Notes: generated by a model from the sequence alone, not told the origin. Numbered from the stretch's first letter, positions 42,330 to 54,544 are shown. The stretch: 64,000 nucleotides of DNA from Cycas panzhihuaensis (GCA_023213395.1 CM041465.1:45949741-46013740), one strand, 5' to 3'. Numbers and translations are program-made.

Positions 42330-43733
42330 GCTTTCCTTCCCCCCTCAATCTTCTACTCTATGTACATCATCTGCACCTGCTGGACCGTCCACATCATCTG
42401 ATTTAGCTCCACTTGATATAGGCAACAGACCAATTATGCACTTATGGCTGAAGTGCTATGTGTCGATGAGCCTTCCACCTTTGAGGAGGCTTCTAAAAAT
42501 GAAAATTGGAAGGCTGCCATGGATGAAGAAATCCATTCTATTGAAAAGAATGGTACTTGGGATTTGGTTGAATTGCCTAAACACAAACATGCAATCAATT
42601 GCAAATAGGTCTACAAGACCAAATTCCACTCTGATGGTACACTTAAGCGGCGGAAGGCCCGCCTTGTGGCAAAAGGATTTAAACAAAAGGAAGGCATAGA
42701 TTACGAGGAGACTTTTGCACCAGTGGCCAATATGAACACCATCAGACTCATCTTGGCCTTAGCTGCTCAATGCAAATGGCTAGTCTTTCAGATGGACGTG
42801 AAGAGCGCCTTTCTTAATGGCGATCTTCAGGAGGAGGTATACTTGGAGCAACCTCCCGGTTACAAGGTACAAGGCAAGGAACATTTAGTATGTCACCTAA
42901 AAAAGACATTATATGGATTGAAACAAGCTCCAAGAGCATGGTACTCAAAGATTGATGATTACTTCTTGAGACATGGGTTTCATCGATCTAGTTCAAATCC
43001 TAACCTATACATTAAACATGAAAAGAACCATGCCATTTTTATTGTCTTGTATGTAGATGACTTAATGTTCACTAGCAATGACACTAAGATGATACACATT
43101 CTCCAGGATAACTTGAAGAGAAGTTTCGAGATGACAGATCTTGGACTTCTCCATTATTTCTTAGGCTTTGAGGTATGGCAACAGCCAGGCTATATCTTTA
43201 TCTCCCAAGCAAAATATTCTTGGGACATTTTGCAGCGGTTCAGGATGAACGACTGCAAGCCAGCACCTACACCAATGGAGAGTGGAACTAAGCTTACTCT
43301 CAATGAGGAAGTTGCAGCTGCAGATCCCACGCTTTACCGGCAGTTGATTGGTAGCCTCATTTATATCACCAACACTCGACCGGATATTTCAATTGCAGTT
43401 GGGATTTGTTCACGATACATGTCTCAACCCAATCAGAAACACTGGAATGCAGTTAAACGCATACTCAAGTACATCAATGGTACATTGCAGCATGGCCTTG
43501 AATATGCACATGATGAGAACTTCACTCTGGAAGGGTTCTCAGATTCTGATTGGGCAGGTTGCCAAGATAGTAGGAGATCAACCTCGGGATACTCTTTTTT
43601 CCTTGGTTTAGCAGTTGTTTCGTGGAGTTGCAAGAAGCAACCCAATGTTACCTTGTCTTCCACCGAAGCTGAGTACAAAGCTGCAGTCATAAGCTATCTA
43701 GCTACGATGGATTCTTGGGGAACTTGGACTTGA
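42330..43733 (+). pseudogene. Copia-D linker, reverse transcriptase and RNase H
   Basis: The linker relic (SSTLCTSSAPAGPSTSSDL) has a second internal deletion before NYALMAEV-like sequence in another frame. RT: ARLVAKGFKQKEGIDYEETF (here starting MAKGF), [51 protein letters not shown] intact, MTDLGLLHYFLGFEVWQQPG, TPMESGTKLTL, TRPDISIAVGICSRYM; RNase H GFSDSDWAGCQDSRRSTSGY and LSSTEAEYKAAV. One frame of 355 codons (42666-43733), ending at a small deletion. Confidence 0.95.
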
Positions 43734-43994
43734 GCAGGATCACTCCACCAGGATTTATTGTGACAATCAAAGTGTGCTCAAGTTGGCCAAGAATCCTGTA
43801 TTTCATGTAAGGACGAAACACATTGAGGTTCATCATCACTTCATTAGAGAGCATGTGCAAAGTGGTGAGCTCAACTTTCAATATCGACCAACAGAACAAC
43901 AGGTAGCAGATATCTTTACCAAGCCACTTGGTAGAGAAAAATTTGTAAAATTTAGAGATGGTCTAGGGGTTCGACTTAACATTGTAAAGCGATG
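43734..43994 (+). pseudogene. Copia-D RNase H tail
   Basis: YCDNQSVLKLAKNPVFHVRT, KHIEVHHHFIREHVQSGELN, DIFTKPLGREKFVKFRDGLG, ending at 43995. Frameshift relative to the main frame near 43690. Confidence 0.9.
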
Positions 43995-44000
43995 AAGGGG
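43995..44000 (+). other. Copia-D polypurine tract
   Basis: AAGGGG abutting the 3' LTR. Confidence 0.8.
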
Positions 44001-44554
44001 TGTTAAACCTTATGTTTACATGTTAAGATTATGTACTTTATTTTTCATGTAATATTTGTACTTTTGTTCTTTAGGGGTGACTTATCACTTAAGTGATAAA
44101 GTGCACACCCACATTCTTTCTAGTGACACAACATTGTCACTAAAGGGTCAAATGGACCCCCATGCACTTTTGCTCACTTGAGAGCCCCAAAAGGACACAT
44201 GTCCTACATGCAGGGCATGTACCTTGGATGTTTGACACTTGTCAAACATCTAATGCCTTAGGCCTCTCATTTCACTCTATATAATGAGACCTCTCCTTTG
44301 TTCTCATATAGAGTTGGAGCTGTATTGTTATGCTGTCAGTTTGTTAATCAAACTGTTTATTCATTTGGAGGTTGGACCAATTCGAACCCCACACATTTGG
44401 TATCATTTTCTTGCTCCTTCTTTTTCATGCTTTGTCTTGCTTATGTTTTTTATCTTAAGAGTATCATACTTGTTAGCATTTGTTGCTTTATAGAACTAGA
44501 GTGAACCTAGCTTCTAGATCTTGGGATTGTGAGGCCATTAGGCCCCTTTTCACA
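44001..44554 (+). repeat. Copia-D 3' LTR
   Basis: 554 bp; palindrome at 44082-44099; followed by TCGTT. Confidence 0.96.
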
Positions 44555-45086
44555 TCGTTCTGGTCTTGCCTTATGTTTGCACATTTTGTTTTCAGATGGA
44601 ATGGTTTATGGAAGGAGAAGTGAGGATTTTGTGAAAATAATTGATTGTAAGGGTCATGGATTAACGATTGTTTACCATGGAAAGAAAAAGAAGAGATGGG
44701 ATTATGAATTGAGATCAGGCATAGCTTTAAAAGCATAGGAAGAAAGGATGAATTTTGGAATCTTCCTTGGATGGAGATGATAATTTGTGCGGGTTTTGTT
44801 GGATCACAACACTTATTGGGAAAGAAAGATGGATGAGGGATTAGTGATAGATGTTCTTTATGAAAAAAGGACTTTAATACGTTTTTAGAAGTGGTATTTA
44901 GACAAACAAAAAAATTTAATAGAAGAAACAATATTGGTAGCGTGGAAGTGGATAGGATTGGGAAGGATGATGTTAGTGATAGTTAATTTAGGTCAACTAT
45001 ACACTCAATGATTCATTAGGGGATAGTTATCACATGCAGGTACGACAGAGGGATGCGTCCTTATGCGAACAGGTGCGATGAGGAGC

Positions 45087-45670
45087 TGTAGCGATCTAGT
45101 TCTTCTTTTGTAGCAATTTTCCTTAAAAATATAGGTAATAATCCATAAAAGACAATAATTAGATGCTATTCAATAGGAAAATGAACAAGGAATAGGAATT
45201 ACAGAATCCACAGAAGTAAATAATAATCTTTATTGTCAAATAATACCAAAATAGAGCGAAATTACAAGAAAATACTAGACTTTCCTAAAGAAGTGAGCTT
45301 CCCTCTTTGAGGCCTGGAACCCTCCAAACTGCAACCACCAAATGGGCGAGCTAATCGTAGCCTTAGAACCAAAAATGTGCAACCAAAGAACCTCCGAGTG
45401 ATGATTTGGGATGCGGCCCAAACTTCCTATATATAGTGATCAAAATACTTTAATTAGAAATCGGCCAGACTGGGTGATATTATCCTTAATACTGCTTAAA
45501 TAGAAGTCGGCTTGAACTTCTCCAAAATTGATAGGCTAATTTTAAATGGTCATAACTTTTGATAGAGATGTCAGAATTGACTTTCGTCTGAACCGTTGGA
45601 ATCTTTGTTCAGAGACCTTTGATTTGAATGGTCATAAGGTATAGTTTTGACCATATTTTGGAATGCTACA
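45087..45670 (-). repeat. LTR-B1
   Basis: 584 bp, TGTAGCGATC to GAATGCTACA. Confidence 0.93.
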
Positions 45671-45684
45671 ATTCCCCTCCCCTT
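45671..45684 (-). other. F-B polypurine tract
   Basis: AAGGGGAGGGGAAT on minus, next to LTR-B1; repeated with small changes at 47871-47884. Confidence 0.8.
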
Positions 45685-46925
45685 AAAATAATACTTCGCC
45701 GTCGAAGTATTGAGAAATGCTTGTAGCTCGGTCTAATCTTCTAACCACCACCTGTTAGATCTTGTAGGTCATGAAGATTTGGCTCTATCTTGTGTCTTTT
45801 GTGGGGTTGTACTAGCAAGCATCTTGAATTTGCTGATATTTGTTCTTGGGACCAGGTACCTGCGACGCGTTGTTCTGAATCGAAAGGATCCTGGGACTTG
45901 TGATGTATCTCAAATGTCTTGTCCTGGTCTTGCTTTGCATTTGCACCTTTTGTTTCCGAATGGGATGAATTTTGGAAAAGGACGTGAAGGGTTTAGGAAT
46001 AGAATTGATTGTGAGGGTCAAGGATTGATGATTGCCTATTGTGGGAAAACGAAAAGGAGGAATTATGAACTAAGATCAATCATAACTTTGAAGGTATAGA
46101 AAGAAAGCATAAAATTTGGAATATATCTTGGATGGAGATGTAAGTTTGTACAAGTTTTGTTGAACCACAACTCTTTTTGGGAGAGAAAAATGGATGGGGG
46201 ATTAGTGATAGAGGTTCTTTATGAAGAAAAGACTTTAATAGGGTTGCAGGATTGGTATTTGAATAATTGGAGAAATTGAACGAAAAAAGACAATATTGAT
46301 AATATGGAATTGAAGAGGCATGGAAAAGGTCAGATTGGGTTTTGTAAGGGATAATACTAAAAGATGAAACCTGACGAACAGAATGAAGTTGAAGGGTGTC
46401 CTATTGAGGATTGTTCATAGGGGGTGAAGGAGTAGGTGAGTAAAGAGATGGAGTAGGGTTACAGAGGGAAATTAGAATTTGGCCTACAAAAAAACTAAGG
46501 TTAATGGTATTAAGAGCATGGCTAACTATGCGTTTAGGAGGAAAGGGCTTTTGTATTGCTATTGAACTAGGGAAAGAGAGAGGGCATTTGAAACTACCAA
46601 ACAAAATGTGCATGTGCAATACAGGATCAGTGGGTACTTTGCATGAAATTTGTTGAGAAAAATTTGCTTGTTCCTTATTGTCTTCGTGCTGCTCCTGTGT
46701 AACCTCACTTTGGATTTCCTCTACGATATTGAAATGGGGCTCTTCTGTTGCTTGTGCCTACTTTGAATCTTCTATGTCGTCATATTGTTTTCTCTGTGCT
46801 AGATCTTGTTCTCGCTCTTGCAAAACCTCATGGATCTGCTCATTAACAATGTCTTCTTCTTTCCCTTCGTCATCAACTTGAATCTCACCTTGCTTATGTT
46901 TCTTAAAAGCTGTGGTAGCCGCCTC
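45685..46925 (-). pseudogene. F-B unit 1, C-terminal coding remains
   Basis: Minus-strand frames continue from the gag-like ORF: HEVLQEREQDLAQRKQYDDI (about 46790-46840), then an Ile/Pro/Ser-rich segment (46401-46619: ALNTINLSFFVGQILISLCN, PTPSLYSPTPSPPMNNPQ), then SSFSIIPYK and SLIPHPSFSPKK. The same run exists in unit 2 (48361-48618). The conserved order suggests one ancestral protein of roughly 400 residues. No known motif beyond the gag-like start. Confidence 0.5.
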
Positions 46926-47111
46926 TTAAAACTGGTACCATAGAAAAGGTTTGGTAGCCCAATTAATGAACCACTCATAAGCTTGTCCGTTCAATATCAT
47001 TTCTAATATTGGTCCATACTCTTCAAATTCTGTATCAGATGCGAATTCAAAATCTTCTATCCATTTTTTCATGCGCTTATAATCCTCCAAATTAAAAACA
47101 TCTGTCTCCAT
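46926..47111 (-). pseudogene. F-B unit 1 gag-like ORF
   Basis: The ATG at 47111 gives METDVFNLEDYKRMKKWIED, FEFASDTEFEEYGPILEMIL, NGQAYEWFINWATKPFLWYQ, F, stop. The LNGQAYEWFINW...W/F...F pattern resembles the retrotransposon gag capsid core (L-G-A-W then F). The stop at 46926 corresponds to a Ser codon in unit 2, so it is a point change. Confidence 0.6.
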
Positions 47112-47272
47112 TTTTTTTTTCTCAGGCTTTATATGTTTAAGTGTTATGCCCATGTTTTGCTATAGATCAGGATATCGTCAAAGAAAATCAGCACGAATCA
47201 CCTTATAACATGTTTTAATATTGAATCGACTTTTTTTGAGCTTTTACCTGTGCCTTTTCCCTTCGAAACGAA

Positions 47273-47284
47273 GCTCTGATACCG
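47273..47284 (-). other. F-B primer-binding site
   Basis: CGGTATCAGAGC on minus, one change from the initiator-Met complement, two bases from LTR-B2. Confidence 0.8.
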
Positions 47285-47286
47285 CT

Positions 47287-47870
47287 TGTAGCGATCTAGT
47301 TCTTCTTTTATAGTAAATTTTCTCAAAAATATAGGTAATAATCCATAAAAGACAATAACTAGATGTTATTCAACATGAAAATGAACAAGGAATAAGAATT
47401 ACAGAATCCACAGAAGTAAATAATAATCTTTATTGTCAAATAATACCAAAATAGAGCAAAATTACTACAAAATACTAGTCTTTCCTAAAGAAGTGAGCTT
47501 CCCTCTTCGAGGCGAGGAACCCTCCAAACTGTAGCCCCTAAATGGGCGAGCAAATTGTAGCCCTAGAACCGAAAATGCGCAACCAAAGAACCTCCGAATG
47601 ATGATTTGGGATGCGGCCCAAACTTCCTATATATAGTGATCAAAATGCTTTAATTAGAAGTCGGCCAGATTGGGTGATATTATCCTTAATACTGCTTAAA
47701 TATAAGTGGGCCAATACTTCTCCAAAACTGGCAGGCTAACTTTAAATGGTCATAACTTTTGATAGAGATGTCGAAATTGACTTTTGTCTGAACCGTTGGA
47801 ATCCCCATTCAAAGACCTTTGATTTGAATGGCCATAAGGTATAGTTTTGACCATAATTTGGAATGCTACA
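47287..47870 (-). repeat. LTR-B2, shared by two F-B units
   Basis: 584 bp, same ends as LTR-B1. Acts as 5' LTR of unit 1 and 3' LTR of unit 2. TATA-like TATATATAGG (minus) at 47626-47635. Confidence 0.93.
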
Positions 47871-48900
47871 ATTCCCCTTCCCTTAAAATAATACTTCACC
47901 CTCGAAGTATTGAGAAATGCTTGTAGCTCAGTCTTATCTTCTAACTACCTCCTGCTAGATCTTGTAGGTCCTGAAGATTTGACTCTATCTTGTGTCTTCT
48001 GTGGGGTTGCACTAGCAAGCATCTTGAATTTGTCGATGTTTGTTCTTTGGACCAGGTACCTGCGACGCCTTGTTTTGAATCGGAAGGATGCTGGGACCTG
48101 TGAGGTATCTCAAATGTCTTGTCTTGGTCTTGCCTTGCATTTGCACCTTTTGTTTCCGAATGGGATGGATTTTGGAAGAGGACGTTAAGGCTTCGGGAAT
48201 AGAATTGATTGTGAGGGTCAAGGATTGATGATTGCCTATTGTGGGAAAAAGAAAAGGAGGAATTGTGAACTAAGATCAAGCATAGCTTTGAAGGTATAGA
48301 AAGAAAGGATAAAATTTGGAATATGTCTTGGATGTAGATATAAGTTTGTACACGTTTTGTTTAACCACATCTCTTTTTGGGAGAGAAAGATGGATGGGGG
48401 ATTAGTGACAGAGGTTCTTTATGAAAAAATGACTTTAATAGGGTTGTAGGATTGGTATTTGAATAATTGAAGAAATTTAACAAAAAAAGACAATATTGAT
48501 AATATGGAATTGAAGAGGCGTGGAAAAGGTCAGACTGGCTTTTGTAAGGGATAATACTAAAAGATGAAACTTGACGAATATATTGAAGTTGAAGGGTGTC
48601 TTGTTGAGGATTGTTCATAGGGGGTGAAAGAGTAGGTGAGTAAAGAGATGGAGTAGGGTTACAGAGGGAAATTAGAATTTGGCCTACGAAAAAACTAAGG
48701 TTAGGGGTATTAAGAGCATGGCTAACTATGGGCTTAGGAGGAAAGGGCTTTTGTATTGCTATTTAACTAGGGAAAGAGAGAGGGCATACCAAACTACCGA
48801 ACAAAATGTGCATGTGCAATACAGGATCAGTGGGTATCTTGCATGAAATTTGTTGAGAAAAATTTGCTTGTTCCTTATTGTTTTCGTGTTGCTCTGTGTA

Positions 48901-49126
48901 TGTTACGCTACTGGCCGTAACTGGAGAACAGGAGCCAATTGCCAGAGATTTGTTGGAAACAAGAGATTAATGAAATTGTATATATTTGATTGATTAAAGT
49001 GAATTGATGTCCGGTTACATTTTGGGAACCCATTTTATATGCATATTGGGCCCTTTTACATAAGGTTATATCCTTTCAATAGCGCCTCTTCATTTAATAA
49101 TTTATTTATCTTTTTAGCTCATAACA
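48901..49126 (-). repeat. G1 3' LTR
   Basis: TGTTACGCTA to CATAACA. Confidence 0.96.
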
Positions 49127-49141
49127 ATTCCTCCCTCTTAA
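49127..49141 (-). other. G1 polypurine tract
   Basis: TTAAGAGGGAGGAAT on minus, abutting the LTR. Confidence 0.85.
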
Positions 49142-49342
49142 GATGTTTCGCCAGCAAGCCTCCGTGTCAACTCGGGATGAACTTTGATAAAATCGGAAGA
49201 TTCCCATGAAGCATCTTCAATAGGTAGTTGTTTCCACTTAATCAAATATTCTCGAATAGTCTTGGATCGCAATCTACGTTCCCGGACTTCAAGGATGGCT
49301 TCTGGCAATAGAATTAATTTGCCTTCTTCATCTAGGAGGCGA
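49138..49342 (-). pseudogene. G1 chromodomain
   Basis: ILEVRERRLRSKTIREYLIK, WKQLPIEDASWES, SDFIKVHPEL: the chromodomain fold (beta strands then WK..P.E..SWE and a C-terminal helix). In chromoviruses this module at the integrase end guides insertion towards marked chromatin. It ends at 49138 with GETS. The frame is joined to integrase only through a frameshift near 49440. Confidence 0.93.
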
Positions 49343-50571
49343 TTACGCACTCCATACACAATTTCCAATTTTTCTTTTGAGACAAGAGACATGAAATACA
49401 TTGTGTAGCTTTGAAGTTGGAAGTTCCAAGGCATAAGCCACTTCGCCAATTCTCTGTGTAACCTGGAAAGGTCCATAAAATCGGGGACTCAATTTCTGCT
49501 TTTGAGAAGTTTTCAACGATGCTTGCTTGTATGGTTGTAATCTTACATAAACCCAATCTCCGGTTTCAAATATTCTTTCTGTACGATTTTTATCAGCTTG
49601 TTGTTTCATACGGTTTCTGGCTTCTTCTAAATGTCGTTTTAATATTTGAAGGATATTTTGTGATTCCTGGAGATAGTCGTTAACCGCTGGAACCTTATTA
49701 TCCAATTTTAACCAATCTTTTAATTGAGTTGGCTGATAACCATATAATGCTTGATATGGGGTCATTTTAATGGACGAGTGGTACGAAGAGTTATACCATG
49801 CTTGACTAAATGTAACCATTTGACCCATAAATGCCGCTTATATCCGTGACATAATTGCGTAAATAATTTTCTAACCCTTTATTAATCGCCTGCTTTGTCC
49901 ATCATGCGGATGATAACTGGTACTCATATTTAATCTTGTACCTACTTGCTGAAACATTTCTTGCCGTAAATGGCTTAAAATTTTGGATCTCATACTAATA
50001 ATGGTTTTCTAAACCCATGTAACTTATAAATTTCTTTGATAAATACTTCACTAATCACGAGCTTTGTAGTTAGATTGAATAGGTATAAAATGAGCAAACT
50101 TTGTTAAACGATCCACCACCACATAGATAGCATCTTTTCCTTCTGATTTTGGTAATCCAGTGATAAAATCCATGCTAATACTTTCCCATTTTTGTTGCGG
50201 AATCGGGAGAGGTCGAGCAACCCAGGAGTAGCAACACGTTCGTATTTATTGACTTGACATACAACACATTCAGCTACAAATTTCATTATATCTTTTTTCA
50301 TTCCTTTCCAGAAAAATGATTGTTTGACTCGCAAATATGTTTTATAAAATCCTTCATGACCAGCGGCAGGTACTACATGTGCTTCATTCAATATTTTGTT
50401 ACGGAAAGCTGAGTTTGGTCCTAAGAATATCCGTCCTTTATACCATAAAATATCATTCTTCCATTCGAATTTTTCTTCTTTTCCTTGTTGAATTCTTTGA
50501 ATGATTTGTTGAATGTCAGGATCTTTCACATATTCTAATTGTAAGTCCATGATCCATACTGGTTCTATCAT
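49343..50571 (-). pseudogene. G1 integrase
   Basis: 50104-50571: zinc-binding HHCC finger (AGHEGFYKTYLRVKQSFFWK ... [18 protein letters not shown]). The core is shifted: [20 protein letters not shown] and [11 protein letters not shown] lie in another frame near 50100-50185, first Asp intact. 49829-50103 is broken. 49343-49828: SQAWYNSSYHSSIKMTPYQA, LYGYQPTQL, ETGDWVYVRLQPYKQAS, KLSPRFYGPFQVTQRIGEVA, YALELPTSKLHNVFHVSCLK (GPY/F region). Confidence 0.92.
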
Positions 50572-50649
50572 TGAGATAGCTTTTAATTGAGATTCTCAGA
50601 TGCTCTTCATCCTTCCGAGATAAGGCATCGCCTACTACATTATTTTTCC

Positions 50650-51156
50650 CTTTTATATGTTATATCGAAATCAAATGCCCGGATTTTACCGATCCATTTT
50701 GTTGTTCAGGGGATAATTCTTTTTGTTTTAATAAGTATTGTAGACTGTTGTGGTCTGTCTTGACTATAAATTTGCTACCTAATAGATACTGACACCATTT
50801 AATTAGAGCGTGTATAATGGCTAACATTTCTTTATCATAAGTTGACTTGAGAATTTCTCGGTTGTTCAGCTTTCTGCTCTCAAATGCAATGGGTCTACCT
50901 TCTTGCATCAGTACTGCGCCAATTCCTGTTCCTGATGCATCACATTCTATTATAAAATTTTTAGAAAAATCTGGTGTCGTGCGCTTGGTAATTGGATCAT
51001 TATTTGCTTGATTTGTTCGAAACATTTTGTTGCTTCTTCATTCCATTGAAAAGAATCCTTTTTTAATAAACAAGTTAAGACAGAGGTTTTCTGTGCATAA
51101 TTTTTCACAAAGCGTCGATAATAACCTGTTAAACCCAGAAAACCTCGGAGTTTCAT
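50650..51156 (-). pseudogene. G1 RNase H
   Basis: LRGFLGLTGYYRRFVKNYAQ, then FIIECDASGTGIGAVLMQEG, PIAFESRKLNNREILKSTYD, KEMLAIIHALIKWCQYLLGS, FIVKTDHNSLQYLLKQKELS: the Ty3 RNase H acidic residues D, E and D are all visible. Two frames overlap at 50950-51025. Confidence 0.93.
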
Positions 51157-51169
51157 AATAGTTTTGGGT

Positions 51170-51947
51170 ATCGGCTATTCTTGAATTGCTTTAACCTTTC
51201 CTGGGTCAGCTCTAATCCCTTCTCTTGATATAAGATGACCCAGATATTCTATTTCTCTCATTCCAAAATAACATTTTGATTTGTTAGCATAAAATCTTTG
51301 TTCCTTTAAGGCGTTTAACACTTGATCCAGGTGATTTATATGTTCTTCCCATTGTTTACTGAATATTAATATGTCGTCGAAGAAGACTAGAACAAATTTC
51401 CTTAAGAAAGGTTTTAAAACTCGATTCATTATAGCTTGGAATGTGGTCAAGCATTAGTTAAGCCAAAGGGCATTACCTTGAACTCATAATGACCATGATG
51501 AGTCTTGAAAGTCGCTTTGTATGTATCTTCTGGTTTAATGCGAATTTGATGATAACCTGATTTTAAATCAATTTTAGAAAAATATTCTGCTCCATGTAAT
51601 TGCCTAGTAATTCATCGATTCGGTATAGGAAATTTATTCTTTATTGTAACCTTATTTAGTGCTCGATAATCTATGCACATATGGTATGATCCATCTTTTT
51701 TTCTTACCAAGATTACTGGCGCTGCAAATGAGCTTTTACTAGGAGTTATTGCTCCTATGTCTAATAATTCTTGTACAATCTTTTCAATCTCATTCCGATA
51801 ATGATGTGGTTGTTTATAAGGCCGAATAACAATCGGATTAGTACCGGCTTCTAATTCAATTTGATGTTCACATCCTCTGTCTGGTGGTAAATCTGCCGGA
51901 AGATTTTGAAAAACTTCTTTATGTTTCTGGATGACTTTTGCGATCAT
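51170..51947 (-). pseudogene. G1 reverse transcriptase
   Basis: 51612-51947: [56 protein letters not shown]. The middle is frameshifted ([17 protein letters not shown]-like near 51550-51600). 51175-51450: MTTFQAIMNRVLKPFLRKFV, catalytic LVFFDDILIFSKQWEEH (FFDD), YLGHLISREGIRADPGKVKA. Confidence 0.93.
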
Positions 51948-52049
51948 TTTCTTGTGGAGTAGGTTTAATTTCTGCCTGGATCGAAAAAAGTTGAGCCATC
52001 ATACCACGATGACCTTTCTTAATTAATTTTTCCATTTTTTTACAAGATA

Positions 52050-52500
52050 TTAGTTGGCTATTTCCGTGTTTTCTCCTTGGAGGACGATAATTCTCCCATC
52101 TTTCTTATACCTCATAAATAATTCTTCAAGATTCATTTCAAAAGTTCCCAAGGTTCGTAACCATTGACTCCCTAGAACAATATCTACTCCTCCGACATCT
52201 AGCACATAAAAGTTTTCTTTAAGAATAACGTCTCCAATAGTTATTTTAAGGTTCTCCATCATTCCTTGTCCAGATATAACTTGGCGTCCTCCAACACTTA
52301 CTTGAAACGGAGTTGTTCTGGAAGGAAATAATCTTAATTGTTGAGGATATTCTGTCGATACAATTATGGGTGCTTCCCGGTTCGATCAAAATTGTGATAG
52401 CTCGATTTTAACGAATCCTCTTAGTTTAAGCGTGTCCGATCTTGTCAATCCACTCATTCTTTGAGAACGACATTTTAATGTATCATCCTCTTGGTTACAT
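52050..52500 (-). pseudogene. G1 protease
   Basis: VLDVGGVDIVLGSQWLRTLG, the chromovirus protease landmark (52050-52262). Upstream, near 52365-52390, ILIEPGSTHNCIDR aligns with the usual (L)DSGSTHNFI active site, but the catalytic Asp-Ser is Glu-Pro. This protease cannot be active. Confidence 0.85.
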
Positions 52501-53676
52501 TGATATCCCTGAATTTCAATATTTTCTTGGTCGCATTCAGTATCATTTTCTTCTTCAACTTCCTCATCCTCTGCTACCAGAGATAACTCGATTGTGTATA
52601 ATTGATTTTTGACATTTATGATTTGGAGTCCACTTTTCCGCACACCCAAAATGTAGATTCTTTTTTCGTAGTTCTTCTTGCTCGGCTCTTGTTCTTTGAA
52701 GTAATGGTTTAATTGGTCGATTAACTCTATTAGGCACGAAACTAGGACGTGTAGCGGAAGGAGGATTAGGACGAGCATATGGAGGAATATAAGGTCTTGT
52801 TCTTGCCTTCTTTAATTCATTGATCTTGCCTTCCTGAAGTTTGGCTAGTTGTATTGCCTTCAGATCCTGAGGTTCTTGAATTTTAACATCAGCTTGGATC
52901 TCAGTCATCAAACCATCAATATATAGCTGGATAAGTCGATTAACCTAATATCATCTAACACATAACTTAATCTTGTAAATGCTGTACTATATTCTTCCAC
53001 CGAACCAATTTGTTTTAATCTTCGTAACTCACAATAATAATCACTTGAATACAGTTTCAAACCGTTCGATGAATAGGTGTACAAACTCTTGCCAGGTAGG
53101 TAATTGATCTCGAAAAGAAGTTCGTTCAAGACACTGCCACCATTCACATGCTATTCCGTCCATATGTAAAGTGGCTATCGAAACTGCTCACGACTCAATC
53201 TCCATTAAGCGAAAATAGTTTTCTATTTGTTGTATCCACACTCTTGGTTCATGTGACTTTTGCTCCATACTGAAACGTTGTATAATTATTTTTTCCAATT
53301 TTTTTTTCTTTTGTGTTTGAATATTTTGCAAACAGTTGAAGTAAGCTTGAAAACCGACTATCTTCTCGCTCTTGAGGGTTAAATTCGATTCGTTGAGATA
53401 TTTTTTAATGGCCTCATTTTCTAAATTAATTGAAGATATCTGAGGACTTAACCGATTTCTTGTAGTTTGGTGTCTGATATGTGATTGGCGGCTCATTGCC
53501 TCATCTTCTGAATCTGGCACAATCATATCTTCTTTCCTACTTGTCGCTATAATTGTCAATTTATCCAATATCTGATGTAATGTATGATTTAGTAGAGCAT
53601 TTGATGTCTGGACTGCTTCGTGGACTGCTTGAGTGATCGGTTCAATGATATCTTTTGAACAAAGATCGCCTCCCAT
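52501..53676 (-). pseudogene. G1 gag
   Basis: 53188-53676 starts MGGDLCSKDIIEPITQAVHE with a coiled-coil-like N-terminus; RVWIQQIENYFRLMEIES opens the capsid. 52908-53147 holds the capsid end (SDYYCELRRLKQIGSVEEYS, TAFTRLSYVL). 52564-52911 has the basic linker (PPYARPNPPSATRPSF) and a knuckle region HFGCAEKWTPNHKCQK in which the first Cys of the CX2C pair is lost. Three or more frameshifts. Confidence 0.9.
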
Positions 53677-54244
53677 ATCTTCAAAGATTTATTATTTTAA
53701 CAATCGATAAATACGATTCCAATCGCTTGACTACCGTGTTTAGAGTGCCACCGCAAGTGTATGCTTCTCCGTTAACCTTCTTGTTTTATTGATGTAAAAA
53801 CTTGACTAACACTTCAATATCTCAATATAATATTTCGTTCTACGCTTGACACCCTTTGAAGTATCTCAACTTGGTCGCACTCGTATATAGAAGAATTAGT
53901 CAATTAATTAATATTTGAGAGATACCAATTGAATGAAGTGGGATGACTTAGGCTGATTTGTATAATTGAAAAGTTGTTGAATATTGTAATGATTTGGGAT
54001 GACAAAAATCTTGAAAAAAAAATATATATAATTTAATTTATCATAAATGACATCAACGTGTAATACAATGGTATTAACAACTATATAATTTATATTATGT
54101 AAAATATATAATATTAATAATATTATGATTAAAATAAGACTACTAAACACTATGATAAAAAAAAATGATTAATATATATAAAATATAAAAATATGAAATA
54201 TGATTTATGAAATATACCTTTTATGATTAACTATAAAACACTAT

Positions 54245-54500
54245 GATAAAGAGATTAATGATTGATATTAAAAATAAGACTACGATTACTATGAAGTACA
54301 CGTTATTATAAAGCGATTAATGATTTATAAAAATGTATACGATTATAAAGAAAAAGACTATGATTATTATGAAATATACGCTATTAAAAAGCGATTAATG
54401 AAAAATGTATACGATTATAAAGAATAAGACTATGATTATTATGAAGTATACGCTATTAAAAAGCGATTATGATGAAGTACACTTTATTAAAAAGCGATCA
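54245..54500. repeat. Imperfect tandem repeat in G1 leader
   Basis: Unit of roughly 75-90 bp built from AAAGACTATGATTATTATGA, then TATACGCTATTAAAAAGCGA, then TTAATGAAAAATGTATACGA. About three to four units with indels. Confidence 0.65.
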
Positions 54501-54544
54501 AAGAATATGTAATACGATTAGTATGAATTTGTAGCGCACGGAAA

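Larger units (their letters stand above)
37893..44554 (+). mobile_element. Copia-D: integrase-deleted Ty1/copia element
   Basis: 6.66 kb, plus. LTRs 37893-38448 (556 bp) and 44001-44554 (554 bp), perfect TSD TCGTT (37888-37892, 44555-44559). PBS, leader, gag, knuckle and protease, then a direct jump into the linker before RT: the integrase core is missing. Closest relative in the window is Copia-C. Confidence 0.96.
37641..45086 (-). mobile_element. F internal region 2, split by Copia-D
   Basis: 37641-37892 and 44555-45086 (minus). Matches the F internal regions at 45671-46320 and 47871-48520 word for word in places (for example CACCTGCTAGATTTTGTA; GGTCTTGCCTTATGTTTGCA), with clear divergence. 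Ends abruptly at LTR-B1 without a PBS, so it is truncated or is the DNA the B elements entered. Confidence 0.55.
45087..47870 (-). mobile_element. F-B unit 1: gag-only non-autonomous LTR element
   Basis: 2.78 kb, minus. Two 584-bp LTRs (45087-45670, 47287-47870) with a perfect TGTAGC/GCTACA terminal repeat, PPT at 45671-45684, PBS at 47273-47284. The internal region is only 1.6 kb and has one coding segment, a gag-like ORF, with no protease, RT or integrase. No TSD flanks this unit. Instead LTR-B2 runs straight into another PPT and internal region (47871 on), so the units are in tandem and share an LTR. Confidence 0.82.

Noticed and set aside
45779-46099. Plus-strand 106-codon ORF in F-B unit 1 (and its partner near 47910)
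   Set aside because: Runs against the LTR/PBS/PPT orientation, and the minus strand carries the better conserved coding run.
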